Assembly: GCA_023144895.1 (NCBI GenBank)
Contig: JAGLEV010000027.1
Coordinates: 61,495-125,494 of the forward strand
Origin: Thiotrichaceae bacterium
Lineage (GTDB): Bacteria; Pseudomonadota; Gammaproteobacteria; Thiotrichales; Thiotrichaceae
DNA length: 64,000 bases
Reading direction: 5' to 3'
Positions within the stretch are counted from its first letter, which is position 1. The number at the start of each line of letters is the position of its first letter. Shown piece by piece: positions 54,917-63,974 of the stretch. The notes below the pieces were generated by a model. The model was given only the letters and a program-made list of their open reading frames with translations, was not told where the DNA came from and ran no database searches. A program made the position numbers and the translations under genes.

Positions 54917-55378
54917 ATGAAAAATGTAAAAGTACTTTGGGTGATTATTCTCTTGCTTTTGATGGTATCAGGAGGATTAGTTTATAAGTTTGTAACAGGT
55001 AAAGTGTCAGCTTCGGATGATGGTCGAACGAATGTTATTTTGACTAAAGATGAGCGTAATTTAATCTTGCAAGAAATGCGTGATTTTTTAATAAGTGTAC
55101 AAGCTGTGAGTCAGGCAATTACTGAAAATGATATGGATAAAGTCGCTGACCTTGCCCATAAAGCAGGAATGGCAGCAGAAGCAGATACCCCAGGCTCTTT
55201 GCTACAAAAAATACCCTTGAGTATGAAGACATTGGGCTTTGGAACACGCAAAAAGTTTGATGAAATATCAGTAACAGCAAAAACAAAGGATGCCAAGCTA
55301 GCACGTCAGCAATTAGATACTTTGATGCAAAACTGTATTGCTTGCCATGCAATGTATCGATTACCAGAACCTCAATAG
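54917..55378 (+). CDS. Membrane-anchored class II (c'-like) cytochrome
   Basis: A 153-residue protein with an N-terminal hydrophobic segment (about 5-24) serving as signal or anchor. A helical domain ends in a haem-attachment site CIACH at 140-144 (TLMQNCIACHAMYRLP), the C-terminal placement typical of class II cytochromes c. Cytochromes c' bind NO and protect denitrifying or nitrate-respiring cells, which fits the nap neighbourhood; that role is inference. ATG 54917 has AAGGGAG upstream; a longer open frame from 54695 lies within the LysR gene and is rejected. Confidence 0.8.
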   Translation: MKNVKVLWVIILLLLMVSGGLVYKFVTGKVSASDDGRTNVILTKDERNLILQEMRDFLISVQAVSQAITENDMDKVADLAHKAGMAAEADTPGSLLQKIPLSMKTLGFGTRKKFDEISVTAKTKDAKLARQQLDTLMQNCIACHAMYRLPEPQ

Positions 55379-55443
55379 CAAAGATTGACTCATTAGCAAG
55401 TGTGGCTTTAATTCATTGAAGTCACACCTGCTAAGCTCAAATA

Positions 55444-56088
55444 TTACTTAGCGTCTTTAATAACAATAATAGCGCCACGTACCTGACCTTTTTTATAACC
55501 TATTGCTTTATCTTCAGGATATAGCTCAGTAATCTTAGCTTGTAGAGCAGGGTTAATATTATCCCCATGACAAGAAAGACATAAATCACCCGTAGGTAAA
55601 GCCTTCATAAAGCGTAATTGTTTCTTACCATCATTCTCAACAACTTCTGCAAAGCCCATTGTTTTAATATCCTCACCCTTAGCGGCACGAGCATCGAAGT
55701 CTTCCAGTACTGCTTTCTGCCAATCATTGGGGACATTTGTAGGGTTGCGATTTTTAAGGCTAACACGGCTAATGGATGCACCTTGTTCTTGTGCTACTTT
55801 TTCAGTAATTGCTATTGCTTCTTTATTACAAACTTCTAAAGCATTGACTGGACCGCCTTCGGTCATTGCCGCTTTCAGTTTTGTTTTAAGCGCACCACCA
55901 AAAGCCTTAGTAATCATTTTTGCTTCAATCACTGCGGTTTTTTTATCAAAAAGTGCAGTATTTGTTGCTTGCTCTGTTGGTGCAGCAGTAGAGGCTGTTT
56001 TAGCAGTATCTTTGGATACTGTACTCGCTTCATCACCACAGGCAACGACGATAAGGCTTAAGGCGGAGACGAGAATAAGTTTATTCAT
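55444..56088 (-). CDS. DUF3365 (Tll0287-like) haem protein, lipoprotein
   Basis: A 214-residue exported protein with a lipobox (LIVVACGDE, Cys17), an Ala/Thr-rich linker and a DUF3365 domain. Visible are EVCNKEAIAITEKVAQEQGASISRVSLKNRNPTN and one c-type haem site, LCLSCHGDNINPALQ, followed by YPEDKAIGYKKGQVRGAI. Such proteins are proposed to act as haem-based redox or gas sensors or small electron carriers. It is convergent with the class II cytochrome gene and adds to the local haem protein cluster. Confidence 0.88.
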   Translation of the reverse strand: MNKLILVSALSLIVVACGDEASTVSKDTAKTASTAAPTEQATNTALFDKKTAVIEAKMITKAFGGALKTKLKAAMTEGGPVNALEVCNKEAIAITEKVAQEQGASISRVSLKNRNPTNVPNDWQKAVLEDFDARAAKGEDIKTMGFAEVVENDGKKQLRFMKALPTGDLCLSCHGDNINPALQAKITELYPEDKAIGYKKGQVRGAIIVIKDAK

Positions 56089-56305
56089 GGGGTTTCCTTC
56101 AATGTAAATAAACTCGCAGAATAGAAATTTTAAACAAACTAATCAAGAGTGATATTGCTAAGTATTCACATATATCAAGTTTTGGTAGTTTTTATTGTTG
56201 ATCAGTCTGATTAGATATTATATATATTGCCAGTAGCGCTGATCATGGTTGAATTCATTTGTTCCCGTTAAATTTTAGCTAAGAGGTTGATGCTAAGCCA
56301 TTCTT

Positions 56306-57019
56306 TTAAATCTGATTTGATGCAATACAACACTCATCAAGTCTCTTCCCACTACCACAACGACAGGGGTCACTAAGTTTAATGACAGCGCTTTTTATTC
56401 CATTGGGTATTTGAATTTGTTCTGGAAAGGAAAACTCATCAGGAATAGAGTTTTTGCTTGCAGTGTATCCTGTCGTTAATAGTGTTATCAACAGGTGAGG
56501 AGTCTCATTATAGGTCATCACTGATTCACCATAATTAGCATTATTAAAGAGTAATTTTTGACAAAAACTATAAGCTTTATTTAAGGTGTTTTGTATTTCT
56601 ATGGGCTCATTGGGAGACTCTTGTTCTATGCGGTCAAAATAGTCAGCCCAAAGAGGGTATAACCATTGTGTTGTTTTAACATAGCCATCACAGAAGGACA
56701 TAAGTTCGTTTGTTGAAAAACCATTTTCATCTAAGTGACAAGCAGGAGGCAGGGTAAAATCCTCAGTCATAGCTACAATCCAATAATGACGGATTGATTG
56801 CAATGCTGAGATAATTTCTTTTAGTTCAAGAGGTGCTTCACTGGGTAGATCACCCTGATCTAAGACTTGTATTAGCCATTCACTACGAGGGATTTTTTTA
56901 GGGCTAGAAAGAATCGCCAGTAATTTACCCGTCACATGGTAAATATTATGTGCATGTTCTTGCATAAAAGGGAGTTGAAACGTTGCATGTAAATCAGGAA
57001 AGGGTGTATATGTTGTCAT
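56306..57019 (-). CDS. UPF0149 (YecA-like) protein with SEC-C zinc motif
   Basis: A 237-residue cytoplasmic protein. The N-terminal and central region is the helical UPF0149 domain (about 30-190, including SFCDGYVKTTQWLYPLW). The C-terminus ends in a SEC-C type zinc-binding motif, KLSDPCRCGSGKRLDECC. SEC-C motifs in SecA and YecA bind zinc and can contact the ribosome. Its own function is unproven. Transcribed alone. Confidence 0.85.
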   Translation of the reverse strand: MTTYTPFPDLHATFQLPFMQEHAHNIYHVTGKLLAILSSPKKIPRSEWLIQVLDQGDLPSEAPLELKEIISALQSIRHYWIVAMTEDFTLPPACHLDENGFSTNELMSFCDGYVKTTQWLYPLWADYFDRIEQESPNEPIEIQNTLNKAYSFCQKLLFNNANYGESVMTYNETPHLLITLLTTGYTASKNSIPDEFSFPEQIQIPNGIKSAVIKLSDPCRCGSGKRLDECCIASNQI

Positions 57020-57185
57020 TAGTATTTGATTTTATTTACGAGTTAAGAATTAATTATATTATATAATTAATCCTTTTTATTGGCTTTTATTTTGAGCTAA
57101 TCCGTTTCCTTGCTAAGAAAAACATCGTTTGCCCCTATGCTTGCCTAGGGTTACACTCGCACTACAATCGTAGTGAGAATAAATA

Positions 57186-58235
57186 ATGACTAAACAACGC
57201 AAAGCAGTTTCTTTAATTTCTGGTGGTCTAGACTCCATGTTATCAACTAAGTTGATGCTGGATCAGGGGATTCATGTGGAAGGAATTAACTTTTATACAG
57301 GTTTCTGTGTTGAAGGGCATACTCACGCAATTCGTAAGAAGCAACAGAATAAGCCTAAACGTAATAATTCACTTTGGGTTGCTGAGCAGCTAGGTATCAA
57401 ATTACATATTGTTGATATTGTTGACGAATATAAGGATGTCGTGATTAATCCTAAACATGGCTATGGTGCTCATCTAAATCCTTGCCTTGATTGTAAAATA
57501 TTTATGGTGGAGAAGGCGAAAGAGTGGATGGTGGAGCATGATTTTGATTTTATTATTACTGGTGAAGTGATTGGTCAGCGCCCAAAGTCACAACGTAAAG
57601 AGACAATGCCTATTATTTCTGCTGAATCGGGTGCTGATGATTTATTGTTACGACCTTTATGCGGTAAGAATTTACCTGCGACTAAGCCAGAGATTGAAGG
57701 CTGGATTAAGCGTGAGAATTTATTAGAATTTTCAGGGCGCAATCGTAAGCCACAGATGGCTTTAGCTGCAAAAATGGGTATTGAGGAATATGCTCAGCCA
57801 GCGGGTGGGTGTTGTTTCTTAACGGATGCAAATTATACTAATAAACTCAAGGATCTTTGGGCAAACCGTGGTGATAAGTATTATGAGCTAGATGATATTA
57901 TGTTACTAAAAACAGGTCGCCACTTGCGAGCGCGGGATCACTTTAAAATGATTATTTCACGTGAAGAAGGTGAAACTAATTTTATGCAGGGTTATAGAAG
58001 TCAGTTTATGTGGCTTAAAACAAAAAGTCATGGTGGTCCTCTTTTATTGATTGATGGTAAGGGTTTAAGTGAAGATGACTTGCAGCTTGCTGGACAGGTA
58101 TTAGCACGCTTTAGTCAAGGTCGAAATGCAGACAAGGTGATGATTGGTTTAGGTGATCACTGTAATGAAGAAAGCCGAGAGTTTGAAGTGGTGCCGATGC
58201 AGGCCGAGGATGTTGACCCAGAATGGTATTTGTAA
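57186..58235 (+). CDS. PP-loop ATPase, tRNA-thiolation-like protein with NFACT-R-like C-terminus
   Basis: A 349-residue cytoplasmic protein. The N-terminal adenylating PP-loop domain starts VSLISGGLDSMLSTKLMLDQG and has family-like segments NPCLDCKIFM and FIITGEVIGQRPKSQ. Cysteines concentrated in PCLDC, PLCGK and GGCCFLTD resemble sulfur-transferring enzymes (MnmA/ThiI). The last 100 residues look like an NFACT-R-type domain. It is distinct from MnmA in lacking the usual tRNA-binding tail. A role in sulfur insertion or adenylation is likely, but the substrate is unknown. It is followed by a bidirectional terminator. Confidence 0.8.
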   Translation: MTKQRKAVSLISGGLDSMLSTKLMLDQGIHVEGINFYTGFCVEGHTHAIRKKQQNKPKRNNSLWVAEQLGIKLHIVDIVDEYKDVVINPKHGYGAHLNPCLDCKIFMVEKAKEWMVEHDFDFIITGEVIGQRPKSQRKETMPIISAESGADDLLLRPLCGKNLPATKPEIEGWIKRENLLEFSGRNRKPQMALAAKMGIEEYAQPAGGCCFLTDANYTNKLKDLWANRGDKYYELDDIMLLKTGRHLRARDHFKMIISREEGETNFMQGYRSQFMWLKTKSHGGPLLLIDGKGLSEDDLQLAGQVLARFSQGRNADKVMIGLGDHCNEESREFEVVPMQAEDVDPEWYL

Positions 58236-58351
58236 ATAGCTGATTATTATACTATTGTAGATTTGTCTTTTTGGGGGTATTAAGGGTAAACAGAATTCAA
58301 TCTAATTTAGATTGGGGTTTAACTCAATTAAAAGCAACATTTTAACTGCTA

Positions 58352-58386
58352 GGGTCATACTTCAGTCTGAGGTATGACCCTTGTTT
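58352..58386. terminator. Bidirectional rho-independent terminator
   Basis: A 13-base stem, GGGTCATACTTCA (58352-58364) with TGAGGTATGACCC (58368-58380), has one G-U pair and a 3-base loop. TTGTTTT follows on the plus strand and an A-rich side serves the minus strand. It separates the PP-loop gene from the convergent CBS operon. Confidence 0.85.
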
Positions 58387-58394
58387 TGATCGTA

Positions 58395-58811
58395 TTACTC
58401 TAAATCTGGCGTGCTATCAGGTGTTAAGCCTTTACAAATAATATCATCAAATCCAACAACACCAATAATAATATTATTCTCATCACAAACAGGAATGAGT
58501 ACCATATTAAGGCGTGACATAAGGCGTGCACAATAACGAATATTCATTGATACTTTAACCGTTACAATGGGTTTAGTCATAATATCGTAGAGGTTAGTTC
58601 GCTCAGGGCTTTTGTTTTCTTCAAGAACTTTGTCAGCGATATCCCTCATGCAAATGAAACCATATTCATCATCATCATGACGTTTATTAACAATCATAAT
58701 ACGTGAATTACTTTGCTTCATCCTTTCTAAGCCAACACTGAGTGTTTCTTTACCTTCAACTAAAGTGAACTGTTTAGTCATTACGTCACTGACACGAGTA
58801 ATCGTATTCAT
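58395..58811 (-). CDS. Double CBS-domain protein
   Basis: A 138-residue soluble protein made of two CBS motifs (about 7-60 and 72-128): VSDVMTKQFTLVEGKETLSVGLERMKQSNSRIMIV and LYDIMTKPIVTVKVSMNIRYCARLMSRLNMVLIPV. CBS pairs bind adenine nucleotides such as AMP, ATP or c-di-AMP and gate enzymes or transporters. It is the fourth and last gene of the operon and overlaps the P-II-like gene by 4 bases. Confidence 0.9.
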   Translation of the reverse strand: MNTITRVSDVMTKQFTLVEGKETLSVGLERMKQSNSRIMIVNKRHDDDEYGFICMRDIADKVLEENKSPERTNLYDIMTKPIVTVKVSMNIRYCARLMSRLNMVLIPVCDENNIIIGVVGFDDIICKGLTPDSTPDLE

Positions 58812-59158
58812 ATTTTATCCTCAACAACATCTGTGAGTGCTGCTATTTGACCCGAAACACCTACCGCATCTTCTACATCAATTTGAAAAGCAATACCTGC
58901 ACCACTGGCAGTATCAAATTCTCCTTTGAGTTTGATAATTTCCAATACTTCTCGGCTGAGGTGTTGTTCGACAAGTAAGAGAATCATGTCGCGGGGAGAG
59001 TCAAGCTGGAGACCGAAGAAGGTACGATTTTCTTTCATACCTTCACCTCGAACATTGTTAAGAATGGTGACACCAGTCGCGCCTGCTTCCTTTGCTGCGG
59101 TAATGACTTCCTCTGTTTTTTCATCATTCACTAATGCAATGATTAATTTAAAGTGCAT
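58808..59158 (-). CDS. P-II-like nitrogen-regulator-fold protein
   Basis: A 116-residue protein of P-II fold: MHFKLIIALVNDEKTEEVITAAKEAGATGVTILNNVRGEG aligns with the start of GlnB-type proteins, and GAGIAFQIDVEDAVGV with the C-terminal GxGxIFxxxVEDA segment. The T-loop region is short (MKENRTFFGLQLDS) and lacks the uridylylated tyrosine of GlnB. It is therefore P-II-like and probably binds a nucleotide or metabolite and a membrane partner. The start at 59158 is fixed by AAGGAG, so the longer frame from 59218 is rejected. It lies 19 bases after the second DUF1538 gene. Confidence 0.85.
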   Translation of the reverse strand: MHFKLIIALVNDEKTEEVITAAKEAGATGVTILNNVRGEGMKENRTFFGLQLDSPRDMILLLVEQHLSREVLEIIKLKGEFDTASGAGIAFQIDVEDAVGVSGQIAALTDVVEDKI

Positions 59159-59177
59159 GGGGTACTCCTTTTCACTT

Positions 59178-59951
59178 TTATGTTTTGTGGCGTGCTTTGT
59201 ACTCTGATAGTTGGGCATACGCGAGCACGCTCATAATGGGGAAGAGACTGGCGAAAGCAATTAATCCGAATCCATCCAGTAATACATTTCTTCCTGGTAC
59301 AGTTTCAGCGAGACCTAGACCTAAGGCGGTCACTAGGGGGACTGTAACTGTTGATGTTGTAACGCCACCTGAATCGTAGGCTAAAGCAATGACAAACTTG
59401 GGTGCAAATAGAGTTTGAATAATAACAATCACATAGCCTGCACCAATAAAATAATGTAGTGGGTACCCTGTTATTATACGCCATGCACCAAGGGTTATGC
59501 CAACTGCAACACCAATTGCGACAGCAATACGCAATCCCCAGATACCAATAGCACCACCAGAGACTTGTGAAGCCTTGATAGCAACGGCAATCAGTGAGGG
59601 CTCTGCTATTGTTGTACTAAATCCTATTAAAAAGGCAAACAGTAATACCCAATGATAGTGTGACCAGTGAAAATTTTCAGGAACAGTCGACAAACCCTCA
59701 AAAATAAAGGCAGGATTGGTTAATTGCTCTGCCATTAATCGTCCCATCGGGAAAAGGGCAGACTCTAGCCCTTGTAAGAAAAAGGTCAACCCGATGAGTA
59801 CATAGAAAAAACCAATGATGATTTTACGAAAGTTTGGTATCGCTTTGCGAATAACTAAAAACTGAAAACCAAATAAGACGATAGCAATGGGTAGTACATC
59901 ACGGATAGTGCTAACGAATGTTAGGAGAAATTGATAGAACCATTCAAGCAT
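59178..59951 (-). CDS. DUF1538 membrane protein (second copy)
   Basis: A 257-residue inner-membrane protein with about six to seven helices. It shares motifs with its neighbour: [53 protein letters not shown] and [14 protein letters not shown]. The Gly/Ser/Thr-rich turn [10 protein letters not shown] inside a membrane region resembles a substrate or ion path of a transporter. Function unknown. Its start overlaps the stop of the first copy by one base (TAATG), so the two are made together. Confidence 0.88.
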   Translation of the reverse strand: MLEWFYQFLLTFVSTIRDVLPIAIVLFGFQFLVIRKAIPNFRKIIIGFFYVLIGLTFFLQGLESALFPMGRLMAEQLTNPAFIFEGLSTVPENFHWSHYHWVLLFAFLIGFSTTIAEPSLIAVAIKASQVSGGAIGIWGLRIAVAIGVAVGITLGAWRIITGYPLHYFIGAGYVIVIIQTLFAPKFVIALAYDSGGVTTSTVTVPLVTALGLGLAETVPGRNVLLDGFGLIAFASLFPIMSVLAYAQLSEYKARHKT

Positions 59952-60691
59952 TAGATCACCATTCCGTAAATCATAACAAAGATAATGGGGAGTAAGGATG
60001 CAAAGGCGATGAGTCCAAAGCCATCAGTCATCGGGTTACGACCTTTAATGCTGGTTGCTAGACCAACACCTAATGCGGTAACTAAGGGGACGGTAATTGT
60101 CGAGGTTGTTACACCTCCAGAGTCGTAAGCGATACCAATAATAAAATCGGGTGCTACAAAGTTCATTAGGGTGACGATAATGTAGCCACCAATAATGATG
60201 TAATGTAATGGCCAACCTTTGATGATACGTAATACACCAATGACAATAGCGAAACCAACAGATAAAGCAACGGTCATTCGTAAACCAAAGGCATAGCTGT
60301 CTCGCGCAGCATCTGTGGCTTCAATAATTTTACCTTGAGCGGCAATGGTGGCCGCTTCTTTTGCAACAGCAATCAGTGCAGGTTCGGCAACAGTCGTACC
60401 AAAACCAAGACAAAAGGCAAAGACTAATAACCAGAATACACTCCCTTTTTTGGCAAAGGCATGAGCCATGCTTTCGCCAATAGGGAAGAGCCCCATTTCA
60501 AGACCAGAGATAAAAAAGGTTAATCCCATGATGACGAGAAAGATGCCACCAATAATTTTAATCAGTTCATTGGCAGGTATTGGTTGGCTAAGAACCACAA
60601 TCTGGAAGAAAGCAATAACAAGAATTATAGGCAGGAGGTCGCGTATGCTCCCTGTCATGGCAGTTAATAATGGTTTTAATGCTACTAGCAC
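59951..60691 (-). CDS. DUF1538 membrane protein (first copy)
   Basis: A 246-residue inner-membrane protein, paralogous to the following gene: [47 protein letters not shown] and [15 protein letters not shown]. About six to seven helices are predicted. The start is GTG with AGGGG six bases upstream. The two copies probably form a pseudo-symmetric heterodimer. It is the first gene of the operon DUF1538-DUF1538-P-II-like-CBS. Confidence 0.88.
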   Translation of the reverse strand: MLVALKPLLTAMTGSIRDLLPIILVIAFFQIVVLSQPIPANELIKIIGGIFLVIMGLTFFISGLEMGLFPIGESMAHAFAKKGSVFWLLVFAFCLGFGTTVAEPALIAVAKEAATIAAQGKIIEATDAARDSYAFGLRMTVALSVGFAIVIGVLRIIKGWPLHYIIIGGYIIVTLMNFVAPDFIIGIAYDSGGVTTSTITVPLVTALGVGLATSIKGRNPMTDGFGLIAFASLLPIIFVMIYGMVI

Positions 60692-60740
60692 TGGATCCCC
60701 TGTAGTGCGTGTTTACTAGCGCAATGAATCGTTGCGCAAT

Positions 60741-60773
60741 GAAAAAGGATGAGCATATTGATACTTCATCCTC
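60741..60773 (-). terminator. Terminator after the M23 gene
   Basis: On the minus strand the 7-base stem AGGATGA/TCATCCT (60766-60772 with 60746-60752) contains an inner 4-base stem around loop CAAT and is followed by five U residues. It ends the endopeptidase transcript before the DUF1538 operon. A direct repeat GCGCAATGA (60719-60727 and 60735-60743) lies beside it. Confidence 0.7.
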
Positions 60774-60901
60774 TCTAGAGTGTGTAATTTATTATCAATT
60801 TTAGTTTACACTATTAGTATATATCAATATACTATTTTTTTATTGTTTTCAATAGCCTTAGGTAATCTATAGGCTATTTTTTACTCTAGGTATATCAGTA
60901 T

Positions 60902-62512
60902 TTAACCACCAATGGCGCTATCAATATCTACTTTTTCTTCAGCAAAACGCTGTAGTACATCAAGCTGTCTACGTAAATTGTGTGTAGAAGACTTGAAGCG
61001 CTGGCGCTCACTTTTCGATAATGATAATGATTGTGGTAGTTTCACTTTTTCAGAGTTATAGGGAATTCCATTGATACGAAATTCATAATGTAAATGATCT
61101 CCCGTAGAACTACCCGTAGAACCCACATAGCCAATAATATCACCTAAATAAACTTTAGAGCCAACTTTTAAGCCTTTTTTATAGCCATTCATGTGTGCAT
61201 AGCGCGTTGTATAGCCGTTAGCATGTTTAACAATAATGGTTTTACCATAATGCCCTTTAGGAGCAATATGTTGAATGATACCATTACCTGTCACGTTAAT
61301 GGGGGTATTGCGCTTAGCGGCAAAATCAACACCTGTGTGCATTAATCGACGTTGGCGAATAGGGTGATGGCGCATACCAAAACCTGAGCTAATACGGCGA
61401 AAGTTCTTTATTGGACGACGGATAAATGCCTTACTTAGGTCATAACCACGTTCATCATAGAATGCCTGTCGACCATCATTCTGCCGAAAGCTAATTGCAC
61501 GATGAGAACGTTTGTTATGCATTAGTTCCGCAGCAAGCACTCGACCATCCATTATTTTAGTACCAAGATGTTTAATCTCAGTATAAACAAAGGTAAGGCG
61601 ATCCCCTTCACGTAAATCACGTGTGAGTTTTACATCACGATCAAAGATAGCAATCAGTTTATTAATAATAGAACGAGGTATTTTTGCTTGGTTAGCATTA
61701 TAGCGAAGTGAGTTTGTTATAAATAAAGTGTCACGGAGTTGATGTGATTCAATAATTTTACTTTGATAAGATCCGAGGAAATTTCCACCCGATTGTGAAA
61801 TAACATAACTCTTTTTATTAGTAGGTTTATGGACAATTAATTCAATTAATTTGCCCTTTTTAACTTGGGCTCGAAGTATTGTACTTTTAGATAGTTTATT
61901 AAATTGAGCAGCAATAGCAGAATTATTTAATAGTACTTTTCGATCAGCAGAGTGAATACCTAGTTTTTGTAGTGCTTTTTCAACTTGGTCATTCTTCGAT
62001 AGAATATAAGTTTTCCACTGCTCGTCGGTAGTCTCTGGCTTTAGTGCACTTTTTGTTGATAATGTTTGAATGCTACTAATAATTAGCTTTTTAGTTAGCG
62101 TAGCATATTTAGGTGTTTCTGCTGGGATATCAGTGATTTGTTGTGGGGGTACAACAACTGTATTTTTAACGGGCTTAGTCTTCGGAGTTGTTGTCTCCGT
62201 TACCATCCTCGGTGTTGTATTTTTGGTCACAACCGTTGGTGTTGCTGACATTGTATCCATCTCAAATAAGCTGTTTAGCTGAAGAGAGGGGTGGGTAATA
62301 ATAGTATAAGAGCCAGCAAGTAAAGCAGCTGATATAACAATAAAGCCAATCTTACGATGATGCCCAGTCTTCTTGGTTATTATTGTAGGTGCAATACGTT
62401 TTTTGGGGGTAACATAGCTTGCTTGCCCATCAATGTTTAATTGATAGCTTTCCATGCTGTTGGCCCAGTCGCGTGGGATTTTGTGGTTTATGTGGTTTGA
62501 GTGCATACTCAA
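60902..62512 (-). CDS. M23 peptidoglycan DD-endopeptidase (MepM-like)
   Basis: A 536-residue membrane-anchored murein hydrolase. One hydrophobic segment lies near residues 54-70. It is followed by a Thr/Pro/Val-rich linker, an OapA/SPOR-like middle part and a C-terminal LytM/M23 domain with the zinc ligands in HPIRQRRLMHTGVDFA and DHLHYEF. It cleaves peptide cross-links to allow wall growth. The TTG start at 62512 has a perfect AGGAGG (62518-62523 on the opposite strand) at the right distance, while the ATG two codons later is too far. It is divergent from tyrS, a common arrangement in gammaproteobacteria. Confidence 0.9.
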   Translation of the reverse strand: MSMHSNHINHKIPRDWANSMESYQLNIDGQASYVTPKKRIAPTIITKKTGHHRKIGFIVISAALLAGSYTIITHPSLQLNSLFEMDTMSATPTVVTKNTTPRMVTETTTPKTKPVKNTVVVPPQQITDIPAETPKYATLTKKLIISSIQTLSTKSALKPETTDEQWKTYILSKNDQVEKALQKLGIHSADRKVLLNNSAIAAQFNKLSKSTILRAQVKKGKLIELIVHKPTNKKSYVISQSGGNFLGSYQSKIIESHQLRDTLFITNSLRYNANQAKIPRSIINKLIAIFDRDVKLTRDLREGDRLTFVYTEIKHLGTKIMDGRVLAAELMHNKRSHRAISFRQNDGRQAFYDERGYDLSKAFIRRPIKNFRRISSGFGMRHHPIRQRRLMHTGVDFAAKRNTPINVTGNGIIQHIAPKGHYGKTIIVKHANGYTTRYAHMNGYKKGLKVGSKVYLGDIIGYVGSTGSSTGDHLHYEFRINGIPYNSEKVKLPQSLSLSKSERQRFKSSTHNLRRQLDVLQRFAEEKVDIDSAIGG

Positions 62513-62774
62513 GGTATCCTCCTGCCCTGCATGTTATCTATATTAATAACTTATTAATAGCTACTATAGTATCTTTTCTATAATAAAATATTAAAAAACG
62601 ATGTAATGTCATTCTACTCTGCTAGAGTTATCATATTTTTTTATAGTGGCAACAGAATTGGGTTTTTAGTGTTAGTTTTTGTAAATCAAAGAACATAACC
62701 GTGGTTTGTTTGCTAGTATCCACCCTTTGTAACTTTAATTGTGTCAAATGTCAAACAATACGGAAGTCGTGTTT

Positions 62775-63974
62775 ATGTATAATGTGAAGGAAGACTTGGT
62801 TGTTATTAAACGAGGTGTTGAGGATTTACTACTTGAAAATGAGTTAGTTGCAAAACTTAAGAAGCGTAAACCCCTAAGAATTAAGTGTGGCTTTGATCCA
62901 ACAGCTCCAGATTTACACCTTGGTCATACAGTATTGATTAATAAGTTAAAACAACTGCAAGACATGGGGCATACTATTTTGTTCCTGATTGGTGATTTTA
63001 CTGGAATGATTGGTGACCCAACAGGGAAATCAGTGACAAGACCAGCATTGACAGAAGCCGATGTGAAAAAAAATGCGGCTTCTTATAAAGAGCAAGTATT
63101 TAAAATCTTAGACCCAGAAAAAACAGAGATAGTTTTTAACTCTGAGTGGATGTCTAAACTCAGTGCAGCAGACTTAATACAGTTGGCTGCAAAACATACT
63201 GTTGCTCGAATGTTAGAAAGAGATGATTTTACTAAACGTTATCAGTCGGGTAAGCCGATTGCGATTCATGAGTTCCTTTACCCTCTTATACAAGGGTACG
63301 ATTCGGTTGCAATGAAAGCCGATATGGAAATTGGTGGGACAGACCAAAAGTTTAACCTATTAGTAGGAAGAGAATTACAAAAGCACTATGGGATGGAACA
63401 ACAGGTTGTTTTGACTATGCCAATCCTTGAAGGTCTCGATGGTGTACAAAAGATGTCGAAGTCATTAAACAACTATATAGGTATCACGGATGCTCCTGAT
63501 GATATGTTCGGCAAGATCATGTCAATATCAGATGACCTGATGTGGCGTTACTTTGAACTACTCAGTTTTAAGTCGATGGATACTATTAGTGGTTGGAAGG
63601 ATGATGTTGCCAATGGAACGAACCCTAGGGATATAAAGTTTAAGTTAGCCAGTGAGATTATTGAACGATTCCATAATCTCGATGCTGCAGAACAGTCACA
63701 AAAGAACTTTATTGCTCGTTTCCAGAAGGGAGCAATCCCTGATGACATTGATGAAGTCACTATAGATGCAGAAGGCGAGGGTATTCCTATTGCTCCATTG
63801 TTGAAGATTGCAGGCATTGTTCCAAGCACTTCTGAAGCCTATCGAATGATTAAACAGGGTGCAGTGAAAATAAATGGTAAAAAGGTTTCTGAGCGTAACT
63901 TGTTAATAAAAAAGGGAACAGAGGATATTTATCAGGTAGGAAAGCGACGTTTTGCAAAAGTATTTGTGAAATAG
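62775..63974 (+). CDS. tyrS: Tyrosyl-tRNA synthetase
   Basis: Charges tRNA-Tyr. The 399-residue class I synthetase has HLGH in [18 protein letters not shown], the loop [24 protein letters not shown] in [14 protein letters not shown], and a C-terminal S4 RNA-binding domain ([20 protein letters not shown]). Length and motifs suit the shorter proteobacterial TyrS type, about 400 residues. ATG 62775 is chosen for the GGAAG upstream; in-frame TTG 62739 and ATG 62748 lack ribosome sites. The gene ends 26 bases before the window edge. Confidence 0.95.
   Translation: MYNVKEDLVVIKRGVEDLLLENELVAKLKKRKPLRIKCGFDPTAPDLHLGHTVLINKLKQLQDMGHTILFLIGDFTGMIGDPTGKSVTRPALTEADVKKNAASYKEQVFKILDPEKTEIVFNSEWMSKLSAADLIQLAAKHTVARMLERDDFTKRYQSGKPIAIHEFLYPLIQGYDSVAMKADMEIGGTDQKFNLLVGRELQKHYGMEQQVVLTMPILEGLDGVQKMSKSLNNYIGITDAPDDMFGKIMSISDDLMWRYFELLSFKSMDTISGWKDDVANGTNPRDIKFKLASEIIERFHNLDAAEQSQKNFIARFQKGAIPDDIDEVTIDAEGEGIPIAPLLKIAGIVPSTSEAYRMIKQGAVKINGKKVSERNLLIKKGTEDIYQVGKRRFAKVFVK

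Noticed and set aside
55727..56107. Plus-strand frame of 126 codons opposite the DUF3365 gene
   Set aside because: It is a shadow of the real minus-strand gene, which has a lipobox and a haem motif.
62739..62774. Longer N-terminus of tyrS
   Set aside because: The TTG at 62739 and ATG at 62748 lack ribosome sites. GGAAG precedes ATG 62775, and that length fits the family.
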